DNA of 64,000 nucleotides. Source: Longimicrobium sp. Lineage in GTDB: Bacteria; Gemmatimonadota; Gemmatimonadetes; Longimicrobiales; Longimicrobiaceae. Shown piece by piece: positions 16,197 to 24,873 of the stretch (positions within the stretch are counted from its first letter, which is position 1; every line of letters begins with the position of its first letter). The notes beneath the pieces are model-generated. The model did no database searches. It had not been told where the DNA came from and was given only the letters and a program-made list of their open reading frames with translations. The translations under genes were made by a program, and so were the position numbers. Location: assembly GCA_036389135.1 (NCBI GenBank), contig DASVQP010000061.1, positions 1-64,000 of the forward strand. The letters run 5' to 3'.

Positions 16197-17984
16197 TCAG
16201 CGGGGCACCCTCGCGACGCGGCCGCCGCCGTCCACGGTGTAGCGCGGGCCGGTGTACAGGTCGTTGTGCAGCGTCAGCGTGTTCTCGGTTCCTCCGGGCG
16301 CGCGTACCGTCAGCGTCAGGAAGAACGGATCGGCACGCGACGGGTCGACGGAGTATCCCAGGTCCGCCAGGGAGCGCACCGTCAACACGCTCAGCGGGTT
16401 GGGGCCCGCGTTGAGGTAGCCCGTCATCAGCTCGTTGCGCAGCACCGATTCGCGCCAGTGGCCGTTGATGGTGCCCGGCCCGCCCGTGTTCTCCACCGGC
16501 ACCTTTGCCCCGCCGGTGTAGGTGTTGCCGCCGATGGCGTCGAAGCCCACGATGCCGTTCGCGCCGCTGTAGTAGGTGTCCAGCGTGCTCGTGGCGCTGC
16601 TGCGGTTCTGCAGGAGCGCCTTCAAGGTCCAGATCGTGCCGATCCCCAGCACGTGCCCCATCTCATGGAGGATCACGTTTCCGAGCTGGTTGCTGCTCTC
16701 CAGCGATGCGAGGTCCGCCGCGTCGAACGCCATCGTCCCGACCAGCGGAAGCCCGCCAGTGGTACGGGTGAAGCAGGGCCCTGCCTGCCCCAGCACGGCG
16801 CCCGGCCCGTCGATCTCGGATACCGCCGCGAAGATGACGAGGTCGTCGAAGTCGCCGCTCATGCTCGGCGTTCCCGCGCCGCAGGCGTCCTCCGAAATCG
16901 AGGTGCTGAGATCCGCGATGTCCAGGCGCACCAGGGTGGCCCAGCGCGCCGCCGAGTTGACGAAGGCGGCCCGCTGCGACGGCGTCATCGACGTGGTGAT
17001 GCAGAGCGTGATCTCGTACCCCGCCCCGGGCCCGCCGAAGCACCCCGTTCCGCGCAGCACCACGGGCGGGCCCGTGAGGCCAGGCGCGGTGGCCGTCAGC
17101 GTGTTGCCGTCGGCGGTGGACCCCAGCGTCCAGGTGCCGGCGGAGGCCACGCCGTTCGTGTTGGTGACGGCCGAGCTGTTGCTGATCCGGCCGCCGCCGG
17201 AGGTGACGACGAAGTTGACGGTGATGCCCGCGAGCGGGTTGCCGACCTCGTCGCGCGCCACCACCGCCGGAGCGACGGGGAGGGCGGTCCCCATCAGCGC
17301 CGCCTGGTGCCCGCCGGCCAGCACGCCCAGCACGCCGGGCACCCGCCCGACTGCCTGCGCGGTGAACGTCACCGGCGCGAGCGTGGTGCCGGGGAAGGTC
17401 ACGGACAGGGTATGCGTCCCGGCCGCGGGCCCCAGCGTCCAGCTGTTGGTGGCGATGCCCTCCGCGTTGGTCACCGAAGTGGCCGAGGCGAGCGTGCCGC
17501 CGCCCGTCTGCACCGTAAAGGTGACCGGCACCCCCGCGACCCCTACTCCGAGCCGGTCCACCACTCGCACCTGGAGCGCGCTGCCCAGCAGCACCCCCAC
17601 CGCGCCCGCCTGCCCGTTGCCCCCCACGGACTCAGCCCGGACGGGGACCTGCGCCACCCGCACTTCCACCGACCCCACGGCCGAGCCGGCGCGGGCGGTT
17701 ATCGACGCCGTCCCGTTCGCCATGGCTCTCACCGAGGCGCTGTCGCCGCCCAGCCCCGTCACGGTTACGGACGGTGAGTTGGACTCCCAGGTGACGACCG
17801 CTTCCCGCATCACCTTCCCCTTCTGGTCGCTGACGCCCGCGCGCACGATCTGCGTGGCGCCGATCGCGTCCAGCGAGGCCGCGGGCGCTACGGTGATCGT
17901 GGTGGCGACGGATGGTTCCGTCGAGTCCGAACCGCACCCCGCCGCCAGCGCGGCGAAGACGGGGAGGAGCAATAGCTTGCGCAT
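16197..17984 (-). CDS. Ig-repeat lipoprotein with leishmanolysin-like zinc protease domain
   Basis: A 595-residue exported lipoprotein: signal peptide ending ALAAGC (start at 17984), then about three Big-type Ig domains (residues 25-340; the two later ones share the GVASAGTWTLGS / GIATNSWTLGP pattern), then a metalloprotease-like domain. That domain has HEMGHVLGIG with His440, Glu441 and His444, and further on ELMTGYLN as a possible Met-turn, as in the M8/leishmanolysin group. It should act at the cell surface. Leftward transcription; the lipoprotein at 15610 probably shares the transcript. The first 37 codons of the longest frame are unlikely to be used. Confidence 0.82.
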   Translation of the reverse strand: MRKLLLLPVFAALAAGCGSDSTEPSVATTITVAPAASLDAIGATQIVRAGVSDQKGKVMREAVVTWESNSPSVTVTGLGGDSASVRAMANGTASITARAGSAVGSVEVRVAQVPVRAESVGGNGQAGAVGVLLGSALQVRVVDRLGVGVAGVPVTFTVQTGGGTLASATSVTNAEGIATNSWTLGPAAGTHTLSVTFPGTTLAPVTFTAQAVGRVPGVLGVLAGGHQAALMGTALPVAPAVVARDEVGNPLAGITVNFVVTSGGGRISNSSAVTNTNGVASAGTWTLGSTADGNTLTATAPGLTGPPVVLRGTGCFGGPGAGYEITLCITTSMTPSQRAAFVNSAARWATLVRLDIADLSTSISEDACGAGTPSMSGDFDDLVIFAAVSEIDGPGAVLGQAGPCFTRTTGGLPLVGTMAFDAADLASLESSNQLGNVILHEMGHVLGIGTIWTLKALLQNRSSATSTLDTYYSGANGIVGFDAIGGNTYTGGAKVPVENTGGPGTINGHWRESVLRNELMTGYLNAGPNPLSVLTVRSLADLGYSVDPSRADPFFLTLTVRAPGGTENTLTLHNDLYTGPRYTVDGGGRVARVPR

Positions 17985-18204
17985 GATGGTGGGCTTCAGG
18001 CACGGTAGGTGGAGCCGGTTCGCCCGGCTCGGGCACGGTGGGACATACAAATTAGTATGAAGCGGGCCGATCCGTAAAGGCCTGCCGCTAAACAACCTGC
18101 CTCACCCGCGAGCGCCTCTCGCGGGTGTGGGGCTCGCGGCTACTTCGCCAGCCACTGTGCCACAACGCCCCGCCGTTCCGTCCCCCGTGCGAATGAATTC
18201 TCCG

Positions 18205-18325
18205 CTGGAACCACGCAGGGTCCGCCTCAGCGGACACCGGGTCCAATGCCGCGTTTCTCGAGCCGGCTTCAGCCGCCTTCCCGTCGTTCCAGCCGGGGGA
18301 TTCATTTCATCCCCCGGCGTGGCGG
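18205..18325 (+). repeat. Multi-hairpin element, copy d
   Basis: Contains GGTCCGCCTCAGCGGACACC, the stretch CGCGTTTCTCGAGCCGGCTTC and CCGGGGGATTCATTTCATCCCCCGG. Compared with 24578 it lacks the GAACTCGC opening. This is the main content of the 17985-18491 gap, which has no gene. Confidence 0.75.
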
Positions 18326-18427
18326 GTCCCACGGCCGCCCTCCGCACCCATCCCCTCCGCGGAGCCCGCGAAGGCAGGCTTCCCGCAGTTGTTGCAGCGG
18401 TTTCAACCGCCGGACCCCCACACAAGC

Positions 18428-18462
18428 GCGTGAGTGCGCCCCAACCCGAAGCGCACTCACGC
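18428..18462 (-). terminator. Hairpin downstream of the 18492 gene
   Basis: A 12-base-pair stem (18428-18439 with 18451-18462) built from GCGTGAGTGCGC and its complement; the CACTCACGCA word is then repeated once more. It lies 30 bases past the leftward gene end. No T-run, so only a likely terminator. Confidence 0.45.
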
Positions 18463-18491
18463 ACTCACGCACCAAGGCACTTCCCTCCGCC

Positions 18492-18863
18492 CTACCGCGC
18501 CTCCGGCGGCGAATCCTGCTTGTCCCAGTCCGTCAGCGCGGCCACGACGAACGTCACCGCCGTCAGCCCCAGGAAGAAGTTGCGCGCGGGCTTGTGGTCC
18601 GCGAAGCCCAGCAGCCACGGCACGAACGGAAGCGCCAGCCCCAGCGCCGCCTCGGTGGCACCATGGACCTTGAACGGGACCACGCGGCGCGCCGAGAGCG
18701 GGTAGTCGGTGACCGCCGAGAGGCCGGCGTAGCCCCCGGCCAGAGCGCGTGCGGCGGCGCGCGCCGGCGGCGGAAAGTCCAGCATCTCCGCGGCGGCGGC
18801 GGTGGTGGCGGAAGTGGCGTAGTCCAGCACCCCGTGGGCGCGCGGCGAAATCGGTTTCCTCAT
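18492..18863 (-). CDS. Small integral membrane protein (HGxLDY type)
   Basis: A 123-residue protein with four hydrophobic segments. It starts MRKPISPRAHGVLDY, a start seen in short uncharacterised bacterial membrane proteins, and contains the polar SAVTDYPLSARR loop between helices two and three. The start at 18863 has GGAGGGAAGG directly upstream; two earlier Met codons are less well placed. Function unknown; no gene partner in either direction. Confidence 0.65.
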   Translation of the reverse strand: MRKPISPRAHGVLDYATSATTAAAAEMLDFPPPARAAARALAGGYAGLSAVTDYPLSARRVVPFKVHGATEAALGLALPFVPWLLGFADHKPARNFFLGLTAVTFVVAALTDWDKQDSPPEAR

Positions 18864-19061
18864 CCTTCCCTCCATCGGGTGTTGTGAAACAGGGACGCGG
18901 CAGGGAGGCAAACCGCGTACCGGCCTTGCCGCAGCAGCACTTACGCGGGCGGAACAGGAGCCGGGGCGGGGAATGACGTATAAAGATTTTGCTGCTCCCG
19001 CGCGTCGCCGCTACAATGGACCGCATCCGCAAATCCGCCACGCCCCCCTTCTCCGGTCCCC

Positions 19062-20186
19062 GTGCCCGTACATTCCCCACGTCTCGCCCTTCCGCTTCTC
19101 CTGGCCGCGGCCGTCAGCGCGTGCGACCTGGCCCCGAACCGCGGCGGCACCGTCGCCTTTGGCCTCGCCGCGCCGCTCACCCGGTCGTACGGTGAGAACT
19201 CCAAGCTGGGCGCCGAGCTGGCCGCCGAGGAGCTCAACGCGGCCGGCGAGCTCGACGGCGTCACCATCGCCATCCACGCGCGGGACGACGGCGGCGAGGG
19301 TGCGGCGGCCATCCAGGTGGCGAGCCGCTTCGTGGAAGACCCGTCGGTCGTGGCGGTGGTGGGGCACGCCAACTCCGATCCCATGATGGCGGCATCCAAG
19401 GTGTACCACGACGGCGAGCTTCCCGCCGTGGGCACCAGCGCCACCAGCACGGAGATCGCCGAAGCCGGGCCCTGGATCTTTCGCATCGCCTCCAACGACA
19501 GCGCCAACGCGGCGGCCATCGCCCGCGAGGCGCGCCGGTTCGGGCGGCGCGTGGGCATCCTGTACGCCAACGACGAGTACGGAAACAGCCTCGCCGCCAT
19601 CTTTCGCAAGGCGCTCGCGCAGACCGACGCCGTGCTCGTGGGGACCGATCCGTACCTGGAAGAGATGAAGGACTTCCGCCCCTACCTGCTCCGCTTCAAG
19701 GAGCGCCAGGCGGAGGTTCTGCTGGTTGCGGGGCTGGAGGTGGGCGCGGCCACCATGATCCGCCAGATGCGTGAAGTGGGGCTGGGCGCGCGGGTGCTGG
19801 GCGGCGACGGGCTGGAGTCGCTCACCTCGATGGAGGGGAACTACGACGGCACCATGTTCGGGATGCTGTACCACCCCGAGGCCAGCGACCGGGCGCGCAC
19901 CTTCGCCGCAACTTTCCGCCGCCGCTACAACCGCGAGCCGGAGTCGAGCGCCGCCACGAGCTACGACGCCGTGTACCTGCTGGCCCGCGCGCTCAAGTCG
20001 GGCGCGCGCTCCCGAGCGGAGATCCGCGACTACCTGGAGGGTGTGGGCCGCCCCGGCGGGAGCGAGCCGTTCGTGGGCGTCACGGGCCCCGTTGCCTTTG
20101 ACGAGAACGGCGATCCGGTGGGGAAGCCCGTCGCCATCGCCGCCATCGAGGGCACCCGCTTCCGTCTGGTGCACTCCGGGCGATAG
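19062..20186 (+). CDS. Lone LivJ-type periplasmic substrate-binding lipoprotein
   Basis: A 374-residue type I periplasmic binding protein of the branched-chain amino acid / amide group. The lipoprotein signal ends AAVSAC (Cys21), and the mature part carries the usual landmarks: a GENSKLGAELAAEE opening helix, VVGHANSDPMMAAS and NDEYGNSLAAIFRKAL. GTG start. No permease or ATPase genes flank it, so it is either an orphan feeding a transporter encoded elsewhere or a ligand sensor. A CACAGAG repeat follows the stop. Confidence 0.85.
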   Translation: MPVHSPRLALPLLLAAAVSACDLAPNRGGTVAFGLAAPLTRSYGENSKLGAELAAEELNAAGELDGVTIAIHARDDGGEGAAAIQVASRFVEDPSVVAVVGHANSDPMMAASKVYHDGELPAVGTSATSTEIAEAGPWIFRIASNDSANAAAIAREARRFGRRVGILYANDEYGNSLAAIFRKALAQTDAVLVGTDPYLEEMKDFRPYLLRFKERQAEVLLVAGLEVGAATMIRQMREVGLGARVLGGDGLESLTSMEGNYDGTMFGMLYHPEASDRARTFAATFRRRYNREPESSAATSYDAVYLLARALKSGARSRAEIRDYLEGVGRPGGSEPFVGVTGPVAFDENGDPVGKPVAIAAIEGTRFRLVHSGR

Positions 20187-20198
20187 GAACGGCTGGCC

Positions 20199-20290
20199 TC
20201 ACACAGAGACACAGAGAGCCACTGAGAGAAAAGCAAAAGGTTATTCTCTGCGCCTTACTTTTCTCTGCGTGTTCTCTATGTGAGGCTGTT
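20199..20290. repeat. CACAGAG inverted-repeat element, copy B
   Basis: TCACACAGAGACACAGAGAG on the left, CTCTGCGTGTTCTCTATGTGAG on the right. It lies between the convergent genes ending at 20186 and 20276 and encodes the last residues and TAG stop of the leftward one. Confidence 0.82.
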
Positions 20291-20776
20291 CCCGGATGCC
20301 TGCGCCTCCAGCCTGCGTATGTCGCGCAGGCAGAGCCAGAGCGGGATGATGCCGATCACGCCGAACGATGCGTCGATCAGCCGCCAGTAGAACGGGATGC
20401 CGCGGATCGGCCCCGCGATCAGCGCGAGCGGGATGATGGCCACGCACGCGATCATCCCCCACTCCACAACCCAGACGTTGCGCACGGGATCGCGCAGCGG
20501 GCCGATGAAGAGCGCCGCGATCACCAGGTGCGCGAAGGCCAGCCAGTCGGTGCCGTACGCCAGGAACGGGTACGCGCGATTGGTGGCGATCACCCCGTCG
20601 CGCACGGTGACGAGCCAGCGCAGCACGCCCCCGTCCGCCGCGTCGGCGCCGAGGACGCGCGTCAGCCAGCGCAGCTCCGTCTCGATGGGAAAGGCCGTGA
20701 CCCCGCTCACCACCAGCCCCACGATGAACAGCACCAGCAGCCAGCGGATGCGCCGCTCCAGCCGGTAGGATTCCAT
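20276..20776 (-). CDS. Four-helix integral membrane protein
   Basis: A 166-residue inner-membrane protein with four hydrophobic segments (about residues 11-28, 78-95, 105-124 and 130-150). Conserved-looking features are FPIETELRWL after the first helix and the RDPVRN loop. It ends in a short basic tail whose last residues come from the CACAGAG repeat. It resembles small uncharacterised membrane proteins; I assign no function. Confidence 0.65.
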   Translation of the reverse strand: MESYRLERRIRWLLVLFIVGLVVSGVTAFPIETELRWLTRVLGADAADGGVLRWLVTVRDGVIATNRAYPFLAYGTDWLAFAHLVIAALFIGPLRDPVRNVWVVEWGMIACVAIIPLALIAGPIRGIPFYWRLIDASFGVIGIIPLWLCLRDIRRLEAQASGNSLT

Positions 20777-20929
20777 CCCGGACGCTCCGGTGGGGGGATT
20801 GCGATGGTTGAAGCACCCAAGCTGGCGCCCACCGCGGGGGCATGCAAGCGGCCTGCAACGGTGAAGGAGCGGGAGTCGAGGGGTTCGTGGCGGCCGATCG
20901 GAAGATGGAGCACCAGCAACGCCTGTCTG

Positions 20930-21066
20930 GAAGAAGCTTCGGGGTCATCGTCCTAAACGCCGGCGGGACTAGACTGGAGGATTTGCACCCGCTAACGGAA
21001 ATTCTGCAGGAGGCCGTGGCTCGGGTCTCACCAGGGGAGATGATTCAGGTTCGTCCTCCAGGCTGA
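20930..21066 (+). pseudogene. Fragment resembling the C-terminus of a DUF5615/PIN-like protein
   Basis: The frame reads GVIVLNAGGTRLEDLHPLTEILQEAVARVSPGEMIQV before the stop, the pattern seen at the end of DUF5615-type PIN-like toxins (hydrophobic V-I-V-L, Arg-Leu-x-Asp-Leu, then PGE). Nothing upstream in any frame supplies the N-terminal nuclease residues, and no antitoxin is present. A strong terminator downstream survives, as expected at the end of a former operon. The identification rests on about 40 residues. This and the terminator are all I see in the 20777-21193 gap. Confidence 0.35.
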
Positions 21067-21136
21067 CCCGAACGTACGTGTCACGCTTTGTTGCGAACGT
21101 CGCTCCCGCTTCGGTGCAAGCCGGCTTCCGACAAAC

Positions 21137-21177
21137 GAGGGCCCTACACCAGATGCCGGTGCAGGGCCCTCTTTTTT
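21137..21177 (+). terminator. Rho-independent terminator
   Basis: Stem of nine GC-rich base pairs extended by four more after one mismatch (21137-21150 with 21158-21171), followed by six T. Oriented for the gene remnant at 20930-21066. Confidence 0.9.
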
Positions 21178-21193
21178 CGGACGTGCGCGAGCT

Positions 21194-22078
21194 TTACCGC
21201 GGGGTAGTGTCCTTGGACGCCGAGCCCGCGGTGTCGCGAGAGCGGCGGCCCGAGCGCGCCGTGTCCGAGCGAGTCGTCCGCGAGGAGCGGGCGGTGTCCG
21301 TGCGCGACGTGCCGCGCGAGCGCGCCGTGTCGCCGGAAGACCTGGGGGCGGCGCCGGTGGCCGTGCCGCCCGACGACTTCGGGGCGGCGCCGCTTTCCGT
21401 GCCCTTGGGGCGGTCGCCCTCGATGGCGTCGGCGTTGTCGGCGCCGTTGATGACGCTGATGGGGATCGGGTTGGGGAGCTGCACCTCCTGCCGCACCGTG
21501 CGGTTGGTGCGCGCCTGCTGGATCCACGCGGCGTCCTTGGGCGCGCCGCCCGCCACCATCAGCAGCTGCGCCAGCTCTTCCGCCTCCTCGTTGCGCATGC
21601 GGATGGAGCCGTGGCTTGCCGCCTTGCCGATGGACTCCGGCTGGTTGGTGCCGTGGATGGTGCGCGGCGGATCGTAGACGATCTGCACGGTGCCCAGCGG
21701 GTTGTCTGGATCGCCCGGGTCCTTGGGCTTCTCGTCCTTGGTCCACTCCTCGTCGGGCGGCGGCGTCCAGCCGGGGTTCCACACCACCTGCGTCACGTTC
21801 CAGTTGCCGTTCTGCGTGGGCCACTCCGCCGTGCCCACGGCGATGCCGTAGCTCTTCTCGAGCTGGTCGCGGCGGAACATGCGCACCTGCCTGGCCGCCA
21901 CGTCCACCTCCAGCCGCACCTCCTGCGGGGGCTGCGGCGGCGGGGCGGGCTGCGCGGCGGGTGCGGCGCCCCCGGCGGGTGCCGCGCCATTGTTCTCGGC
22001 GTCGCCGCCGCCGCACGCCGCCAGGGCGAACGCGGCCGCGCCGCCCAGCGTCCACGATCTCATGAGCCTTCTCGTCAT
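21194..22078 (-). CDS. YkuD-type L,D-transpeptidase homologue with Ser replacing the catalytic Cys
   Basis: A 294-residue lipoprotein (signal ends ALAAC). After a Pro/Ala-rich linker comes a YkuD domain: VDVAARQVRMFRRDQLEKSY, then GTVQIVYDPPRTIHGT, then the catalytic loop. In active enzymes this reads S/T-H-G-C; here it is SHGSIRM, with codon TCC. A serine enzyme or an inactive homologue is therefore possible. The last 90 residues are Ser/Arg/Thr-rich, with SGDTARSRGTSRTDTARS-type repeats, and probably contact the wall or nucleic acid. The start at 22078 has AAGGAGACGAGGA in front. L,D-transpeptidases make 3-3 cross-links or attach lipoproteins. Confidence 0.8.
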   Translation of the reverse strand: MTRRLMRSWTLGGAAAFALAACGGGDAENNGAAPAGGAAPAAQPAPPPQPPQEVRLEVDVAARQVRMFRRDQLEKSYGIAVGTAEWPTQNGNWNVTQVVWNPGWTPPPDEEWTKDEKPKDPGDPDNPLGTVQIVYDPPRTIHGTNQPESIGKAASHGSIRMRNEEAEELAQLLMVAGGAPKDAAWIQQARTNRTVRQEVQLPNPIPISVINGADNADAIEGDRPKGTESGAAPKSSGGTATGAAPRSSGDTARSRGTSRTDTARSSRTTRSDTARSGRRSRDTAGSASKDTTPR

Positions 22079-22278
22079 TCCTCGTCTCCTTTGCAGGGTT
22101 GGGCCCAGCCGTTTAGCAAGGGGCGTGCGCGGAGGTTGAACGCACCTTGCGCCGGCGGGGCGGGCCAGCGCACGCGCGTACTGCTTGGAGGCATCCGGGC
22201 GCTCCGCTACATTGCTGGGTCCGGGCCGGCATCCCGCCGCACCCGTTTCCGCACAACCTTTCGCGAACACGGTGAGGC

Positions 22279-22965
22279 ATGCCCGTTGACCGCAGCGCCA
22301 TCGACGCACAGCTCCGGGCCATCGGCGAGGGTGACCGCTGGTGGGAGCACCGCGAGTTCCGCGCGCTTCCACACGTCCTGCACGCCGACGAGCGCATCCT
22401 GGGTGTCGTGCGCGGCAAGCTCCTGGGGGTGCGCCGGCCCCGCATCGGGCCGGCGGGCGCGTGGCTCTTCGTCGCCACGACCCAGCGCCTCATCTGCCTG
22501 AAGCAGGAGCGGTTCGCCCGCAAGCAGGTGGAGTTCGCCGCCGGCCAGATCACACGCGTGCAGCAGGGGAGCCGCCTGCGCGCCTACCAGATCGCCCTCG
22601 ACACGCCGCAGGGGCGGTACCGCATCCGCATCACCAAGGAGGACGCCTTCCGCTTCGCCGGCTCCATCGCCGGCCTGGTGCCGGGGCAGCCGCGGATGAT
22701 GGAGGGGACGCTGGAGCCCAAGCCGATGCACCCCGCCATCGCCGCGGTCGCGGGGCTGCCGGGGGTGGGGCGCATGGTGGCGAAGGCGGGTCTCCTTCCG
22801 CCGCCGGAGCCCGCCACCCGCGCACACGTGGACCGGCTGGAGGCGACCGTCGACCGCCTGCAGATGGACGTGGAGCGGCTCCAGCAGCAGGTCGGCTTCC
22901 TGGAGGAGCTCCTCCGGCAGCGCACTGCCGAAGCCTACCTCCCCGCCGTGCCGGGGGACCGGTAA
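22279..22965 (+). CDS. Bacterial PH-domain protein with C-terminal coiled coil
   Basis: A 228-residue cytoplasmic protein. Residues 30-125 read like a bacterial PH domain of the YokE/bPH group (ILGVVRGKLLGV, WLFVATTQRLICLKQ, then VQQGSRLRAYQIALDTPQGRYRIRI). Residues 178-215 form a predicted coiled coil of heptads (VDRLEATVDRLQMDVERLQQ). This layout suggests a small scaffold that oligomerises. It starts 13 bases after a C-rich sequence; no partner gene is clear, although the next gene lies on the same strand. Confidence 0.7.
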   Translation: MPVDRSAIDAQLRAIGEGDRWWEHREFRALPHVLHADERILGVVRGKLLGVRRPRIGPAGAWLFVATTQRLICLKQERFARKQVEFAAGQITRVQQGSRLRAYQIALDTPQGRYRIRITKEDAFRFAGSIAGLVPGQPRMMEGTLEPKPMHPAIAAVAGLPGVGRMVAKAGLLPPPEPATRAHVDRLEATVDRLQMDVERLQQQVGFLEELLRQRTAEAYLPAVPGDR

Positions 22966-23048
22966 CAGGAGCGTAGCACAGGAAGTGCAAAGAAGTGCCT
23001 TTTGGACGTGCAACCGGGGGTGAAATCAACCGCTTCGCTGGAGTCGAA

Positions 23049-23519
23049 ATGAACAGATCTCCCGTCATCGAGGGCGAGTCGAACGAAACGGGGCGCAGGC
23101 CTGGACGGCGCCCGCTGCTCTCCGGCGTCGAGGTTCGCGAGGAGGACCTGGAGCCCCAGAAAGGACTTCACCTGGTCGGCATCCTTTTCCGGATCTCGTC
23201 CGTGGTGATCCTGGTTCTGGCGCTGGGGCAGTTCGCCGCATGGTGGCTCAACCGTCCCCCGGGCGGCGCGGGAATCGGGCTGCTGGTGGGCGACACCATC
23301 CGGCTGATCGTGTTCGCGGGGCTGCTGTGGGGCGCGGGCGATCTGGCCAACCTGGCGATCAAGACGCACTACGACATCCGGGCCGCGCGCATCCTCCTCG
23401 CCCGCCAGACGTACATGATGCGCAAGATGGGCGAGGCGAACGGCTCCCTCCCCTCCACGACGCTCCCGCACCGGCGCGCCTCCGACTTCTCCCAGCCCGA
23501 AGAAGCGCTCCGGCTCTGA
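23049..23519 (+). CDS. Two-helix membrane protein
   Basis: A 156-residue protein with a charged N-terminus, two hydrophobic helices (about residues 42-60 and 75-98) and a cytoplasmic tail containing KTHYDIRAARILLARQTYMMRK. The ATG at 23049 is better placed than the longest frame start (22995), with GGAG 8 bases upstream. Related sequences occur as uncharacterised short membrane proteins; I recognise no functional motif. Confidence 0.65.
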   Translation: MNRSPVIEGESNETGRRPGRRPLLSGVEVREEDLEPQKGLHLVGILFRISSVVILVLALGQFAAWWLNRPPGGAGIGLLVGDTIRLIVFAGLLWGAGDLANLAIKTHYDIRAARILLARQTYMMRKMGEANGSLPSTTLPHRRASDFSQPEEALRL

Positions 23520-23548
23520 GCGGGTGAACCGCACGGCATCCGCGAGCC

Positions 23549-24568
23549 ATGCCCCGGCGATCACCCCCGCGTGGATCGCGGCCTCCGCGTTTCCGGAGGC
23601 CGCGGCTGCACGCGCTCGCCCTGGCCACGCTCCTCCTTCTCGTCCCCGGCCCGTCCGTGGACGGGCAGTCCAGCAACCCCTTTCGCGGGCGGCGGCTGTA
23701 CGTGGATCCGTACTCGCCGGCGCGCGTGCAGGCGCAGCAGTGGTCCCGCTCGCGCCCGGCGGACGCGGCCCTCATGCGCCGCATCGGCGACCAGCCGCAG
23801 GCGATCTGGCTGGGCGACTGGATGCGCGACGTGCGCCGCGAGACGGATGCGCTGATGTCGCGGATCACGGCGGCGGGGGCGCTGCCGGTGTTCGTGGCCT
23901 ACAACATTCCGCACCGCGACTGCGGCCTCTACTCCGCCGGCGGCTCGCGCAGCGGCGACTCGTACCGCAGGTGGTCGCGCGACCTCGCCGCGGCCATCCG
24001 GCGCCGCCCGGCCATCGTCATCCTGGAGCCGGACGGCCTGGCCGCCATCGACTGCCTCCCCTTCCGCATGCAGGACGAGCGCTACGTGCTGATGCGCGAA
24101 GCGGTGCAGGCGCTCAAGGCGGCGGGAGCATCCGTGTACATCGACGCCGGCAACGCCAACTGGCAGCAGCCCGGCGAGATGGCGAACCGGCTGCGCAAGG
24201 CCGGAATCGAGATGGCGGACGGATTCGCGCTGAACGTGTCCAACTTCCACGCCACGCGCGTCAACATCGCGTACGGCGAGCGGCTGAGCGCGATGGTGGG
24301 GGGCAAGCACTTCGTGATCGACACCAGCCGCAACGGGCGCGGCGCCGCGGTGGAGCGGGTCTGGTGCAACGCGCGAAACCAGGCGCTCGGCACCGCCCCC
24401 ACCGCCCAGACGGGGCACCCGCTGGTGGACGCCTTCCTCTGGGTCAAGACGCCCGGCCAATCCGACGGCGTGTGCAACGGCGGTCCGCGCGCGGGCCAGT
24501 GGTGGGCCGAGTACGCGCTTGAGCTCGGCAAGATGGCCGAGGCGCTGGGGAGCGCGCTGCCGCGGTAG
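23549..24568 (+). CDS. Glycoside hydrolase family 6 (cellulase-like)
   Basis: A 339-residue secreted inverting beta-1,4-glucanase of family GH6. The signal peptide ends near SVDGQ (residue 40). Both catalytic-centre aspartates are present: Asp124 in NIPHRDCG and Asp162 in ILEPDGLAAIDC. The substrate tunnel landmarks DAGNANW and IDTSRNGRG are present, as is the final WVKTPGQSDG motif. No carbohydrate-binding module is attached, which suits a small soluble endoglucanase. No other glycan-degrading gene is near. Confidence 0.9.
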   Translation: MPRRSPPRGSRPPRFRRPRLHALALATLLLLVPGPSVDGQSSNPFRGRRLYVDPYSPARVQAQQWSRSRPADAALMRRIGDQPQAIWLGDWMRDVRRETDALMSRITAAGALPVFVAYNIPHRDCGLYSAGGSRSGDSYRRWSRDLAAAIRRRPAIVILEPDGLAAIDCLPFRMQDERYVLMREAVQALKAAGASVYIDAGNANWQQPGEMANRLRKAGIEMADGFALNVSNFHATRVNIAYGERLSAMVGGKHFVIDTSRNGRGAAVERVWCNARNQALGTAPTAQTGHPLVDAFLWVKTPGQSDGVCNGGPRAGQWWAEYALELGKMAEALGSALPR

Positions 24569-24577
24569 GGGGTGAGG

Positions 24578-24745
24578 TGGCGAGTGAACTCGCGGCAACT
24601 ACAGCACAAAGTCCGCCTCCGCGGACTCCGGGTCCAGTGCCGCGTTTCTCGAGCCGGCTTCAGCCGCCTTCCCGTGGTTCCAGCCGGGGGATTCGCCGCG
24701 CGCCGGTGCGCGGCGTTGCCCCCTGATCGCCCCCCCGGCGTGACC
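24578..24745 (+). repeat. Multi-hairpin element, copy b
   Basis: Opens GAGTGAACTCGCGGCAACTACAGC, then AGTCCGCCTCCGCGGACTCC, CGAGCCGGCTTCAGCCG and a long CCGGGGGATT...CCCCCCGG arm pair. It is close to copies at 15462 and 18205 and begins right after the GH6 stop. No gene in the 24569-24873 gap. Confidence 0.82.
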
Positions 24746-24873
24746 TGGGAGGTGCGCCCGGCCGTGCCCCCGGCGCCCAGCGCATCAGCGTTGCGCGCGG
24801 CGCGGGAGTGCGTAGGTTAGGCGGAGGCACTAAATCGGCACGCACACCGGCGGTCCCGCGGAAGAGAAAGAGC

